A stretch of DNA of 64,000 nucleotides, taken from NCBI RefSeq assembly GCF_002813445.1, contig NZ_PHHD01000001.1, positions 186,001-250,000 of the forward strand, written 5' to 3'. This document shows, piece after piece, positions 33,001-41,999 of the stretch (position 1 is its first letter; the number at the start of each line of letters is the position of its first letter). The position numbers and the translations under genes are program-made. The notes below the pieces were generated by a model. The model was not told the origin of the DNA, ran no database searches, and saw only the letters and a list, made by a program, of their open reading frames with translations. This stretch comes from Pseudomonas tolaasii NCPPB 2192 (lineage in GTDB: Bacteria; Pseudomonadota; Gammaproteobacteria; Pseudomonadales; Pseudomonadaceae).

Positions 33001-34221
33001 TTATTTCCACCAGTATTCGACTTGCACACCAAAGTTGGACCCATGCCGCGCCGTGCCGTAGGCACCGGTGTCGGACAACGCCGAACCCGCCGCCAGCTCA
33101 TTCGCCGCGCGCTTGGCGGCTTCGTTCCAGCTGGCGTAGGTGTAATACAAACGCACTTCAGGTCGCGCCCAGAAATCCGGGCCGTTGGGCGACCAGGTCG
33201 GGGCGAAGGTAAATTTGCTCAGCTTGCGCGTGCCACCGGTGGCCTCGACCTGATCGTGCCCAAGTTCGGTCACCAGCTTGAACTGCTCAGTGATCGCATA
33301 GGTCGGGCGCACGCCGACGGACATCCAGGTTTGGTCCGACGAGCCCGGGCGAATGTCTTTCTGATACACCGCCTCAACCTGCCCGCCGAAACGCGGGGTC
33401 ACCTGCCAGTCGAAAAATTCCACGGCACGGTAGCTTTTGCTGCTCTTGTCCAGGGTCGTGTCGCCGGTGTAACCCAAGCCGGTGCCGGGGCCTTCACCGT
33501 ACTGCAAGGCGAACTTGTTCCTGCCGCCCAGGAAAGGTTTTTGCACGTGCTGCGCCGTAATCGCCCAGCCGCTGTTGGCGTCACGACCGCCCGCTTTGTC
33601 GATGTAGCTCAAACCGAATTCCAGCTCGCCGCCGGGGTTGGTCTTGAAACCTGCCACGTTGAAGTCGTGACGGGTCGCGTATTCCTTCTGGTACAGGTTG
33701 TCCTTGCGGGAGATGGCGTAGCTGTATTTGAGGTCGCCGATTTTCACGTCCTCCACGCCGCCGCCCGTGGCACTCTGGTTCCAGTAGTAGAAGTCGGAAA
33801 TGTGGATGTCATTTCGTTTGTAGTAACGCCGACCGGCCCACACCGAACCACCGTTGAGGCTCGGCAGGTTGGACCACTGCGCATACATCTGCGGCATGCG
33901 CGCCGAGCCGTTGTCTTCGCCCTGAAACCTCAGGTCGCGATCGTATTTGTTGTACAGCGAGGCCATGGCATCCACGCTGAGAACCGAGCCGTCGTCGAGG
34001 GTCAGCAGGTCCTGGCGCAATTCCAGCTCCGCATACTGCTCGCATTCGTTACCCAGCCGGTATTTGGATTGTGCCCCCGGCAACTGGAAGCACTGCTGCT
34101 TGCCGCTGCCCGTTGAAGTGCCGGCGCCGCTGCGCAGGTAACCGGCAAATTCCAGGGCTTGGGCGGCGAAAGGTGCGGTGAGACAAGACGCAATGAGGCC
34201 CAGCTTTATTGTTGTTCTCAT
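33001..34221 (-). CDS. LamB-type (maltoporin family) outer-membrane porin
   Basis: 406 residues. Signal peptide MRTTIKLGLIASCLTAPFAAQA, then a beta-barrel beginning LEFAGYLRSGAGTS and containing the LamB-family landmarks RLGNECEQYAELELRQ, GGSVWAGRRYYKRNDIHISDF and a C-terminal aromatic residue pair (EYWWK, with the barrel ending on W-W). LamB-type channels admit oligosaccharides; the position between treC and the PTS fusion suggests trehalose entry. The start at 34221 was chosen for the signal peptide. Last residue K instead of F/W is slightly atypical for outer-membrane barrels. Confidence 0.9.
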   Translation of the reverse strand: MRTTIKLGLIASCLTAPFAAQALEFAGYLRSGAGTSTGSGKQQCFQLPGAQSKYRLGNECEQYAELELRQDLLTLDDGSVLSVDAMASLYNKYDRDLRFQGEDNGSARMPQMYAQWSNLPSLNGGSVWAGRRYYKRNDIHISDFYYWNQSATGGGVEDVKIGDLKYSYAISRKDNLYQKEYATRHDFNVAGFKTNPGGELEFGLSYIDKAGGRDANSGWAITAQHVQKPFLGGRNKFALQYGEGPGTGLGYTGDTTLDKSSKSYRAVEFFDWQVTPRFGGQVEAVYQKDIRPGSSDQTWMSVGVRPTYAITEQFKLVTELGHDQVEATGGTRKLSKFTFAPTWSPNGPDFWARPEVRLYYTYASWNEAAKRAANELAAGSALSDTGAYGTARHGSNFGVQVEYWWK

Positions 34222-34293
34222 GAAGCACTCCGATATTTTTATTATGTTTTGGGTCAAGCCCCCTGCACTCCCGGGCAGGGGTTGAAGCGGGTC

Positions 34294-35940
34294 TCAGTCC
34301 TTGAGGTGCAGCACAAACGATTCGTAAGGGCGCAGCAGCAGCGTGCCGGTAAGCGGCGGGCTGTCGGGGTAGTTGCTGATCAGCAGGCGCGGCGTCTGCG
34401 ACGGGTTGATCACGTGATCGGGCAGCTGGATTTCGCACGGCGTGCCGTAGAAGTTGTTGAGCACCAGCAAGCGCTCGCCATGGCCTTCGCGCAGGTAAGC
34501 CCAGACGTGCAGATGGTCCTGCAGCAACTGGCGGTACACGCCTTCCTGAATCAGCGGCTCGTGGCGGCGCAAAGCGATCAGCGCGCGGTAGTGATGCAGC
34601 ACCGAATCCGGGTCATCCAGTTGGCTGGCGACGTTGATCTGCGCCGCGTTGGCCGGAATACCGATCCACGGTTCGCCCGTGCTGAAGCCGGCGTTCGCCT
34701 CGGCGCTCCATTGCATCGGCGTGCGACCGTTGTCGCGAGACTTCTGCATGATCGCCGCCATGCTCGACGCCTCGGATTCACCGGCATCGCGTTTGAGGCG
34801 AAAGATGTTCAGCGTCTCCACGTCGCGGTATTGCTCAATCGTGTTGAACCCCGGATTGGTCATGCCCAGCTCTTCGCCCTGGTACACATACGGCGTACCC
34901 TGGAGGAAGTGCAGCGCCGTGGCGAGCATCTTCGCCGAGACCACACGGTGCTCGCCGTCGTCACCAAAGCGCGAGACCACGCGCGGCTGGTCGTGGTTAC
35001 ACCAGAACAGCGCGTTCCAGCCGCCACCGGCCTGCATGCCCAGTTGCCAGTCGGAGAAAATCTGCTTGAGTTGCAGGAAATCGAAGTCGGCCTTCACCCA
35101 CTTCTGCAGGTTCGGGTAATCGACTTTCAGGTGATGAAAGTTGAAGGTCATCGACAGCTCTTTCGACTCCGGCCGCGAGTAGCGGATGCAGTGCTCGAGG
35201 CTGGTGGACGACATCTCGCCGACGTTGATCAGGTCATGCCCTTCAAAGACTTCGCGGTGCATTTCCTGCAGGTATTCGTGCACGTTCGGGCCGTCGGTGT
35301 AGAAGCGCCGGCCGTCGGTGTTGTCTTCGGGGAAATCGGCAGGCTTGGAGATCAGGTTGATCACGTCCAGGCGGAAACCGCCCACGCCTTTGTCGCGCCA
35401 GAAGCGCATCAGCTTGAACACCTCGGCGCGTACCTTGGGGTTGTCCCAATTCAGGTCGGCCTGGGTGTGGTCGAACAGGTGCAGGAAGTACTGGCCGGTT
35501 TGCGCCTCGTATTCCCAGGCAGAGCCGCCGAACTTGGACTCCCAGTTGTTCGGCTGGTCGCGCCAGATATAGAAGTCGCGGTACGGGTTGTCGAGGCTGC
35601 TGCGCGCCTGCTGAAACCATTCGTGCTCGATGGAGGTGTGGTTGACCACGATATCCAACATCAACTTGATGCCGCGCTTGGCCGCTTCGGCAATGAGCAA
35701 ATCGCAATCGGCCATGGTCCCGTAGCTGGGGTCGATGGCGTAGTAATCGCTGATGTCATAACCATTGTCGCGCTGCGGCGAGCGCAGGAACGGAGTGATC
35801 CACAGGCAGTCAACGCCCAGCCATTTGAGGTAGTCGAGCTTGTCCACGATACCCAGCAGGTCACCGGTGGCGTTACCCGCGTGGCTGTGAAAGCTTTTTG
35901 GGTAGATCTGGTAGATCACCGAGTGTTGCCAGTCTTGCAT
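34294..35940 (-). CDS. treC: Trehalose-6-phosphate hydrolase
   Basis: 548 residues, glycoside hydrolase family 13. It cleaves trehalose-6-P into glucose and glucose-6-P. Family motifs: LMLDIVVNHTSIEHEWF (region I), GGFRLDVINLISK (nucleophile Asp), NVGEMSSTS (acid/base Glu) and FWCNHDQPRVVSR (transition-state His-Asp). The start MQDWQHSVIYQIYPKSF is typical. Upstream is treB with a REP pair in the 122-base gap; downstream, after 72 bases, is the porin. The pathway ties directly to central metabolism. Confidence 0.95.
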   Translation of the reverse strand: MQDWQHSVIYQIYPKSFHSHAGNATGDLLGIVDKLDYLKWLGVDCLWITPFLRSPQRDNGYDISDYYAIDPSYGTMADCDLLIAEAAKRGIKLMLDIVVNHTSIEHEWFQQARSSLDNPYRDFYIWRDQPNNWESKFGGSAWEYEAQTGQYFLHLFDHTQADLNWDNPKVRAEVFKLMRFWRDKGVGGFRLDVINLISKPADFPEDNTDGRRFYTDGPNVHEYLQEMHREVFEGHDLINVGEMSSTSLEHCIRYSRPESKELSMTFNFHHLKVDYPNLQKWVKADFDFLQLKQIFSDWQLGMQAGGGWNALFWCNHDQPRVVSRFGDDGEHRVVSAKMLATALHFLQGTPYVYQGEELGMTNPGFNTIEQYRDVETLNIFRLKRDAGESEASSMAAIMQKSRDNGRTPMQWSAEANAGFSTGEPWIGIPANAAQINVASQLDDPDSVLHHYRALIALRRHEPLIQEGVYRQLLQDHLHVWAYLREGHGERLLVLNNFYGTPCEIQLPDHVINPSQTPRLLISNYPDSPPLTGTLLLRPYESFVLHLKD

Positions 35941-35982
35941 GGTGGGTTCCTTCAGTTATTGGTGTGCTGGCTTTCAGGGCCT

Positions 35983-36057
35983 CATCGCAGGCAAGCCAGC
36001 TCCCACCGTTGAATGTGTTCACAAATCCAGGTGGGAGCGGGCTTGCTCGCGAAAGCG
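35983..36057. repeat. REP pair of mixed type
   Basis: One unit of the atcgcaggcaagccagctcc form and an inverted unit of the gtgggagcgggcttgctcgc form, between treB and treC. Confidence 0.85.
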
Positions 36058-36062
36058 GTCGA

Positions 36063-37505
36063 TCAGGCGACCCGGTATCCAGGCCGAACGATCTTCATGC
36101 TCAACGCACAGGTCAAAACAAACGGCACGACCATCGCGATGACCATCCCGATCACAAACACCGGGATGTACTGCGGAAGGATCGAGATAAACGCCGGCAA
36201 GCCACCGACCCCGATGGCCGACGCCTGTACCTTGTTCATCGACAGGAAGATGCTGCCCAGCGCCGAGCCCAGCAGCGCGGAGTAGAACGGGAACTTGAAG
36301 CGCAGGTTGACGCCGAACATGGCCGGTTCCGTGATGCCGAAATACGCGGAAATCGCCGAGGTCGAGGCCATGCTTTTGTCCCGCGCGTTGCGGGTGGTGT
36401 AGAACACCGCGAGGGCGGCGCTGCCCTGGGCCAGGTTGGACATCACAATCATCGGCCAGATAAAGGTACCGCCCTGGGTGGAGATCAACTGCAGGTCCAC
36501 GGCGAGGAACATGTGGTGCATGCCGGTGATCACCAGCGGGGCATACAACAGGCCGAAAATCGCACCGCCGAGCATCGGCGCCAGGTCGAACAGGGTGACC
36601 ACGCCCTCAGTGATCAGGATGCCGAGGTGACGGGTCACCGGGCCGATGACCGCCAGCGCCAGCACGCCGGTGACAACAATGGTGGTGATCGGCACGACCA
36701 GCAGTTGAATTGCATTCGGCACGCGGGCCCGCAGCCATTTTTCGATCACGCTCATCACATAAGCCGCCATCAGAATCGGCAGGATCTGCCCCTGATAGCC
36801 GACTTTCTCGATCTTGAACCAACCGAAAATATCGAAGTACGGCAGGCTCTGGCCGTCCAGCCCGGCCACGGCCTTGCCGTAGTTCCAGGCATTGAGCAGG
36901 TCCGGGTGCACCAGCATCAGGCCCAGCACGATGCCGAGGATTTCACTGCCGCCGAATCGCTTAGCCGCCGACCAGCCCACCAGCGCCGGCAGGAACACGA
37001 ACGAGGTGTTGGCCATCAGGTTGATCAGGCTCCACAGGCCATCCAGGTTCGGATAGGCCTCCAGCAGCGTCTTGCCCTCGATGAACATGCCCTTGGCGCC
37101 CATCAGGTTGTTCACGCCCATCAACAGGCCGGCGATGATCAGCGCGGGCAGGATCGGCATGAACACATCGGAAAACACGCGCACCAGACGCTGCATGGCG
37201 TTGGTTTTGTCGGCGCCCTTCTGCTTGACGTCGGCGATGGTGGAGACCGCAAGGCCGGTGGCTTCGCGCAGGGCGGCGTAGACTTTCTCCACCTCGCCCG
37301 GACCGATCACGACCTGGAACAGGCCGCCGGTGAAAAACGATCCCTTGACCAGGTCGACCTGGTTCAGCGCACTGCTGTTGACCCGGCTCGGGTCCTTGAG
37401 CGCCAGGCGCAGGCGGGTCACGCAATGGGCAGCTTGCTCAAGGTTGTCGCTGCCTCCGAGGTTCTCGAGAATCTCGTGGGCAATGGTTGAATAGTCGTGG
37501 CTCAT
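36063..37505 (-). CDS. treB: PTS trehalose transporter EIIBC
   Basis: 480 residues. EIIB (about 1-85) has the phosphorylated Cys28 in AAHCVTRLRLAL; EIIC (about 105-460) includes VNNLMGAKGMFIEG, PLVITGMHHMFLAVDLQL and FGITEPAMFGVNLRF, typical of the trehalose/sucrose EIIBC family. It brings in trehalose as trehalose-6-P, which TreC hydrolyses. No EIIA domain is present; it depends on the fusion protein at 30306. First gene of the minus-strand operon, divergent from treR with two operator-like palindromes in the 218-base gap. Confidence 0.93.
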   Translation of the reverse strand: MSHDYSTIAHEILENLGGSDNLEQAAHCVTRLRLALKDPSRVNSSALNQVDLVKGSFFTGGLFQVVIGPGEVEKVYAALREATGLAVSTIADVKQKGADKTNAMQRLVRVFSDVFMPILPALIIAGLLMGVNNLMGAKGMFIEGKTLLEAYPNLDGLWSLINLMANTSFVFLPALVGWSAAKRFGGSEILGIVLGLMLVHPDLLNAWNYGKAVAGLDGQSLPYFDIFGWFKIEKVGYQGQILPILMAAYVMSVIEKWLRARVPNAIQLLVVPITTIVVTGVLALAVIGPVTRHLGILITEGVVTLFDLAPMLGGAIFGLLYAPLVITGMHHMFLAVDLQLISTQGGTFIWPMIVMSNLAQGSAALAVFYTTRNARDKSMASTSAISAYFGITEPAMFGVNLRFKFPFYSALLGSALGSIFLSMNKVQASAIGVGGLPAFISILPQYIPVFVIGMVIAMVVPFVLTCALSMKIVRPGYRVA

Positions 37506-37569
37506 GCTTGGTTTCCACTTGGTTTTTTTTATTGGGGGCAGTCATTGGCAGCACGCCGAAAGCAAAAGT

Positions 37570-37611
37570 ACTCGTACAGACGAGTTAAAGCAACAACTCG
37601 TCTGTACGAGT
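37570..37611. promoter_or_regulatory. Twin TreR operators
   Basis: ACTCGTACAGACGAGT (37570-37585) and its exact reverse complement ACTCGTCTGTACGAGT (37596-37611), each with 6-bp inverted arms around four bases. Their centres are 26 bases apart. They lie about 65-105 bases ahead of treB and 110-155 ahead of treR, so one regulator could control both directions. Confidence 0.75.
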
Positions 37612-37723
37612 TACAAATTGTTTATTTTAGGTAGGCATACTTATCCAAGGGTTGAATGGACAAACCCCACCTCTGCCACTAAGGTTCCTGCCTTGAATGC
37701 AAATACGGCACAGAGCCACCACC

Positions 37724-38428
37724 ATGAGTAAATACAACCAGATCTACACGGATCTGCTTGCCAGCATCACCACCGAACGCCTGCAACGCGGTACGCGCCT
37801 TCCCTCCGAGACCGAATTGATGGACGCCTACCAGGCGAGCCGTGGCACCGTTCGTCGCGCCATAGAGCAATTGCAGGAGCGTGGTTTCGCGCAAAAAATC
37901 CACGGCAAGGGCACCTTCGTGCTGTCGCCGAACCCGATTGAGTTCCAACTGGGCGGCATCGTCAGCTTCCACGAAACCCACGCCGACCTGGGCGATGACA
38001 TCCGCACCGAAGTGGTCGAATTCAGCCAGATCCCGCTGGGTGGCTCATTGCTGCAACATATCGAAGCCGAGCCCGGCACGCTGATCACCCGCATCAAACG
38101 CATACGCCACATCGGCGGCAAACGCGTGATCCTCGACATCAACCACTTCGTCGCCGACGTGATCCCGGGCCTCGACCGCTCGATTGCCGAGCAGTCGATC
38201 TACGCGTTTATCGAACAGACGCTGCAGCTGCAAATCGCCTATGCCCAACGCACCATCGAAGCCCTGCCCCGCAGCAAAGACGACCAGGCACACCTGGACC
38301 TTGACGGGCAAAGCCATGTGATCGTGGTGAGTAACCAGACGTTTTTGCAGGACGGTCGGCAGTTCGAGTACACCGAGTCGCGGCATACGTTGGATAAGTT
38401 TTACTTTTCGGATATTGCACGGCGCTAG
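37724..38428 (+). CDS. treR: Trehalose operon transcriptional regulator, GntR family
   Basis: 234 residues. The N-terminal winged helix (TRLPSETELMDAYQASRGTVRRAIEQL, then GFAQKIHGKGTFV) and a UTRA domain (about 85-230) match the GntR-type TreR of Bacillus and pseudomonads, not the LacI-type TreR of E. coli. It presumably represses the divergent treB-treC operon and is released by trehalose-6-P. The start at 37724 (MSKYNQIYTDLL) gives the usual length. Confidence 0.9.
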   Translation: MSKYNQIYTDLLASITTERLQRGTRLPSETELMDAYQASRGTVRRAIEQLQERGFAQKIHGKGTFVLSPNPIEFQLGGIVSFHETHADLGDDIRTEVVEFSQIPLGGSLLQHIEAEPGTLITRIKRIRHIGGKRVILDINHFVADVIPGLDRSIAEQSIYAFIEQTLQLQIAYAQRTIEALPRSKDDQAHLDLDGQSHVIVVSNQTFLQDGRQFEYTESRHTLDKFYFSDIARR

Positions 38429-38448
38429 TCTCAAACAGAGATCAAAAT

Positions 38449-38534
38449 GTGGGAGCTGGCTTGCCTGCGATGCAGACGCCTGGGTATCAAGCCTTACCGA
38501 GGTGAGGCCATCGCAGGCAAGCCAGCTCCCACAT
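38449..38534. repeat. REP pair
   Basis: Inverted units tgtgggagctggcttgcctg (38449 on) and its partner ending 38534, between the converging treR and guaA genes. Confidence 0.9.
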
Positions 38535-38573
38535 CGGGTTAGTGGTGTTTGACTCATCGCGCACCAGAAACAC

Positions 38574-38600
38574 AAAACCCCGGCACATGGCCGGGGTTTT
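38574..38600 (-). terminator. Bidirectional terminator between guaA and treR
   Basis: CCCCGGC (38578-38584) pairs with GCCGGGG (38590-38596); AAAA on the left and TTTT on the right. It serves guaA on the minus strand and could also end treR transcripts. Confidence 0.85.
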
Positions 38601-38630
38601 GTTATTCAGCGCTCACCTGCTACCGCAGGA

Positions 38631-40208
38631 TCACTCCCACTCAATCGTCGCCGGCGGCTTGCTCGACACGTCATACGTCACGCGCGAGATGCCTTCGATC
38701 TCATTGATGATACGGCCGCTGACAGTTTCCAGCAGTTCGTACGGCAGGTGTGCCCAGCGCGCGGTCATGAAGTCGATGGTTTCTACGGCGCGCAGTGCAA
38801 CAACCCACGCATAACGACGGCCATCGCCGACCACGCCAACCGATTTAACCGGCTGGAACACCACGAACGCCTGGCTGACCTTGTGGTACCAGTCGGCCTT
38901 GCGCAGCTCTTCGATGAAGATGTGGTCGGCGCGACGCAGCAGGTCGGCGTATTCCTTCTTCACTTCACCCAGGATACGCACGCCCAGGCCCGGGCCCGGG
39001 AATGGGTGGCGGTAGACCATGTCGTACGGCAGGCCGAGTTCCAGGCCCAGACGGCGGACTTCGTCCTTGAACAGTTCGCGCAGCGGTTCTACCAGCTTGA
39101 GGTTCATTTCCTCCGGCAGGCCACCCACGTTGTGGTGGGATTTGATCACGTGGGCCTTGCCGCTCTTGGCGCCGGCCGACTCGATCACGTCAGGGTAGAT
39201 GGTGCCCTGGGCGAGGTACTTGATGTTGTCCAGTTTGCTCGACTGGGCATCGAACACGTCGATAAAGGTGCGGCCGATGATCTTGCGCTTCTTCTCCGGG
39301 TCGGACTCGCCGGCCAGGTTGTTGAGGAACTGGTCCTCGGCGTTGGCGCGGATCACCTTGACGCCCATGTTCTCGGCGAACATGGCCATCACTTGCTCAC
39401 CTTCGTGCAGGCGCAGCAGGCCGTTGTCGACGAAGACGCAGGTCAGCTGGTCGCCGATGGCCTTGTGCAGCAGTGCAGCCACCACGGAGGAGTCAACGCC
39501 GCCGGACAGGCCCAGCAGCACGTTGTCGGTGCCGACTTGGGCACGAACTTGGGCAATGGCGTCTTCAGCGATTTTCGACGGGGTCCACAGGGCTTCACAC
39601 TCGCAGATGTCGAGGATGAAGCGCGACAGGATGCGGCCGCCCTGCTTGGTGTGGGTCACTTCCGGGTGGAACTGCACGCCGTAGTAACGACGCTCGTCGC
39701 TGAACATGCCGGCGATCGGGCAGCTCGGGGTGCTGGCCAGGATGTGGAAGTCTTCCGGCATCCGGGTGACCTTGTCACCGTGGCTCATCCACACGTCGAG
39801 GCCGAACAGGCCATCGGCGTCGACGTGGTCTTCGATGCCGTCCAGCAGGCGGCTCTTGCCGACCACGTCCACACGGGCATAACCGAATTCACGCAATTCG
39901 GAACCTTCAACCTTGCCGCCCAGTTGCTCGGCCATGGTCTGCATGCCGTAGCAGATACCGAAGACGGGCACGCCCAGGTCGAATACGGCTTGCGGGCAAC
40001 GCGGGCTGTTGGCTTCGTGCACGGACTCCGGGCCACCGGCGAGGATGACGCCTTTGGGTGCGAATTCGCGGATCGCTTCGTCGTCCATGTCGAACGGATG
40101 CAGTTCGCAGTACACGCCGATTTCACGCACGCGGCGGGCGATCAGCTGGGTGTACTGGGAACCGAAATCGAGGATCAGGATGCGGTGGGCGTGAATGTCG
40201 AGGGCCAT
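38631..40208 (-). CDS. guaA: GMP synthase (glutamine-hydrolysing)
   Basis: 525 residues. The class I glutamine amidotransferase domain (about 1-200; catalytic Cys in GVPVFGICYGMQTM, FHPEVTHT) is followed by the ATP pyrophosphatase domain (LGLSGGVDSSVVAALLHKAI) and the dimerisation domain ending SKPPATIEWE. It aminates XMP to GMP. It follows guaB by 80 bases on the same strand, forming the guaBA unit. Confidence 0.98.
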   Translation of the reverse strand: MALDIHAHRILILDFGSQYTQLIARRVREIGVYCELHPFDMDDEAIREFAPKGVILAGGPESVHEANSPRCPQAVFDLGVPVFGICYGMQTMAEQLGGKVEGSELREFGYARVDVVGKSRLLDGIEDHVDADGLFGLDVWMSHGDKVTRMPEDFHILASTPSCPIAGMFSDERRYYGVQFHPEVTHTKQGGRILSRFILDICECEALWTPSKIAEDAIAQVRAQVGTDNVLLGLSGGVDSSVVAALLHKAIGDQLTCVFVDNGLLRLHEGEQVMAMFAENMGVKVIRANAEDQFLNNLAGESDPEKKRKIIGRTFIDVFDAQSSKLDNIKYLAQGTIYPDVIESAGAKSGKAHVIKSHHNVGGLPEEMNLKLVEPLRELFKDEVRRLGLELGLPYDMVYRHPFPGPGLGVRILGEVKKEYADLLRRADHIFIEELRKADWYHKVSQAFVVFQPVKSVGVVGDGRRYAWVVALRAVETIDFMTARWAHLPYELLETVSGRIINEIEGISRVTYDVSSKPPATIEWE

Positions 40209-40288
40209 GAAGTCAGTCTCGTCTAATGAATCAGAAACAACTCGGGGCTGAAGAACAGCCCCGGTTACTTAACGTTTTGCTGGAAGCC

Positions 40289-41758
40289 TCAACCTACGCG
40301 GTAGTTTGGCGCTTCCTTGGTGATCTGCACGTCGTGTACATGGGATTCAGCCATGCCGGCGCCGGTGATCCGCACGAACTCTGGCTGGGTGCGCATTTCT
40401 TCGATGTTGGCGCTACCGGTGTAGCCCATCGAGGAACGCAAGCCGCCCATCAGTTGATGGATGATGGCGCTCAGGGTGCCCTTGTAAGGAACACGGCCTT
40501 CGATGCCTTCCGGTACGAGCTTCTCGGCGCCTGCCGAGGAGTCCTGGAAGTAACGATCGGAAGAGCCTTGCGCCTGGGACATGGCGCCCAGCGAACCCAT
40601 GCCGCGGTAAGCCTTGTACGAACGGCCCTGGAACAGCTCGATCTCGCCCGGCGCTTCTTCGGTACCGGCGAACATCGAGCCCATCATCACGCAGGAAGCA
40701 CCGGCGACGATGGCCTTGGACAGGTCACCGGAGAAACGGATGCCGCCGTCGGCGATCAACGGCACGCCGGTGCCTTCAAGGGCAGCGGCGACGTTGGCGA
40801 TGGCGCTGATTTGCGGCACGCCCACGCCGGCAACGATACGGGTGGTGCAGATCGAGCCAGGGCCGATACCGACCTTGACCGCATCCGCGCCCGCTTCGGC
40901 CAGAGCCTTGGCGGCAGCGCCGGTGGCGATGTTGCCGCCGATCACTTGTACATCAGGGAAATTCTGTTTGACCCAACGCACGCGGTCGATCACGCCTTTG
41001 GAGTGACCGTGGGCGGTGTCGACCACCACCACGTCAACACCCGCAGCCACCAGGGCCGAAACGCGGTCACCGGTATCTTTACCGGTACCGACCGCCGCGC
41101 CAACGCGCAGACGACCCTGGTCATCCTTGCTGGCCAACGGGTAAGCCTTGGCTTTTTCGATGTCGTTGACGGTCATCATGCCCTTGAGGGTGAATTTGTC
41201 GTCGACGATCAGCACGCGCTCGATGCGGTGCTTGTGCAACAGTTCGCGCACGTCGTTCTTGTCGGCGCCTTCCTTGACAGTGACCAGACGCTCTTTGGGC
41301 GTCATCACTTCACGGACGGTGACTTCAAGACGGTTTTCGAAACGCACGTCACGGGAAGTGACGATGCCGACCAGGTCGCCATCGTGCAGCACGGGAACAC
41401 CGGAGATGTTGTGCAGGCGGGTCAGGTCGAACAGGTCACGCACGGTGGCGTCGGCCTCGATGGTGATGGGATCTTTCACCACACCGGCTTCGTAACGCTT
41501 GACCTTGCGCACTTCGGCAGCTTGCTGCTCGATGGTCATGTTCTTGTGGATGATGCCGATGCCGCCTTCCTGAGCCATGGCGATGGCCAGACGGGCTTCA
41601 GTGACGGTATCCATGGCAGCGGAAACAAGGGGAATATTCAGCTCGATGCCACGGGTTAGGCGGGTCTTGAGACTGACTTCGTTAGGAAGCACCTCGGAAT
41701 AACCGGGCACTAGGAGAATGTCGTCGAATGTCAGAGCTTCTTGGCTGATACGCAGCAT
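40289..41758 (-). CDS. guaB: IMP dehydrogenase
   Basis: 489 residues. The catalytic barrel is interrupted by a CBS pair (about 95-205; VKDPITIEADATVRDLF). The active-site loop GIGPGSICTTRIVAGVG carries the catalytic Cys, and the flap is GRSYKAYRGMGSLGAM. It oxidises IMP to XMP. The start MLRISQEALTFDD at 41758 fits the family length; a good promoter lies 40-65 bases upstream. Confidence 0.98.
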   Translation of the reverse strand: MLRISQEALTFDDILLVPGYSEVLPNEVSLKTRLTRGIELNIPLVSAAMDTVTEARLAIAMAQEGGIGIIHKNMTIEQQAAEVRKVKRYEAGVVKDPITIEADATVRDLFDLTRLHNISGVPVLHDGDLVGIVTSRDVRFENRLEVTVREVMTPKERLVTVKEGADKNDVRELLHKHRIERVLIVDDKFTLKGMMTVNDIEKAKAYPLASKDDQGRLRVGAAVGTGKDTGDRVSALVAAGVDVVVVDTAHGHSKGVIDRVRWVKQNFPDVQVIGGNIATGAAAKALAEAGADAVKVGIGPGSICTTRIVAGVGVPQISAIANVAAALEGTGVPLIADGGIRFSGDLSKAIVAGASCVMMGSMFAGTEEAPGEIELFQGRSYKAYRGMGSLGAMSQAQGSSDRYFQDSSAGAEKLVPEGIEGRVPYKGTLSAIIHQLMGGLRSSMGYTGSANIEEMRTQPEFVRITGAGMAESHVHDVQITKEAPNYRVG

Positions 41759-41794
41759 CGCGGGGGCTCCCGAGCGGGAAAATGGAAGCGCGCC

Positions 41795-41823
41795 ATTATA
41801 TACATGCACCCAGTCCGGCTCAA
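41795..41823 (-). promoter_or_regulatory. guaBA promoter
   Basis: On the minus strand TTGAGC (41823-41818), 17 bases, TATAAT (41800-41795). Transcription would start about 30 bases ahead of the guaB ATG. Confidence 0.7.
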
Positions 41824-41877
41824 TGTAAAACTCTGACAAACTTGGTAATACTGATAGATGGATATTTTTTAAACACT

Positions 41878-41990
41878 GATCGTTCCCACGCTCTGCGTGG
41901 GAATGCCGCCGTGGACGCTCTGCGTCCGCTCTTAAGGTCGTGACGCGGAGCGTCACAGGATGCATTCCCACGCGGAGCGTGGGAACGATC
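41878..41990. mobile_element. 113-bp MITE-like palindromic element, copy B
   Basis: Same length and terminal sequence (GATCGTTCCCACGC at both ends, inverted) as copy A at 29863, in the opposite orientation. It ends 10 bases before the stop of the zinc-ribbon gene at 42000 and lies upstream of the guaB promoter. Confidence 0.8.
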
Positions 41991-41999
41991 ACAGATGGG

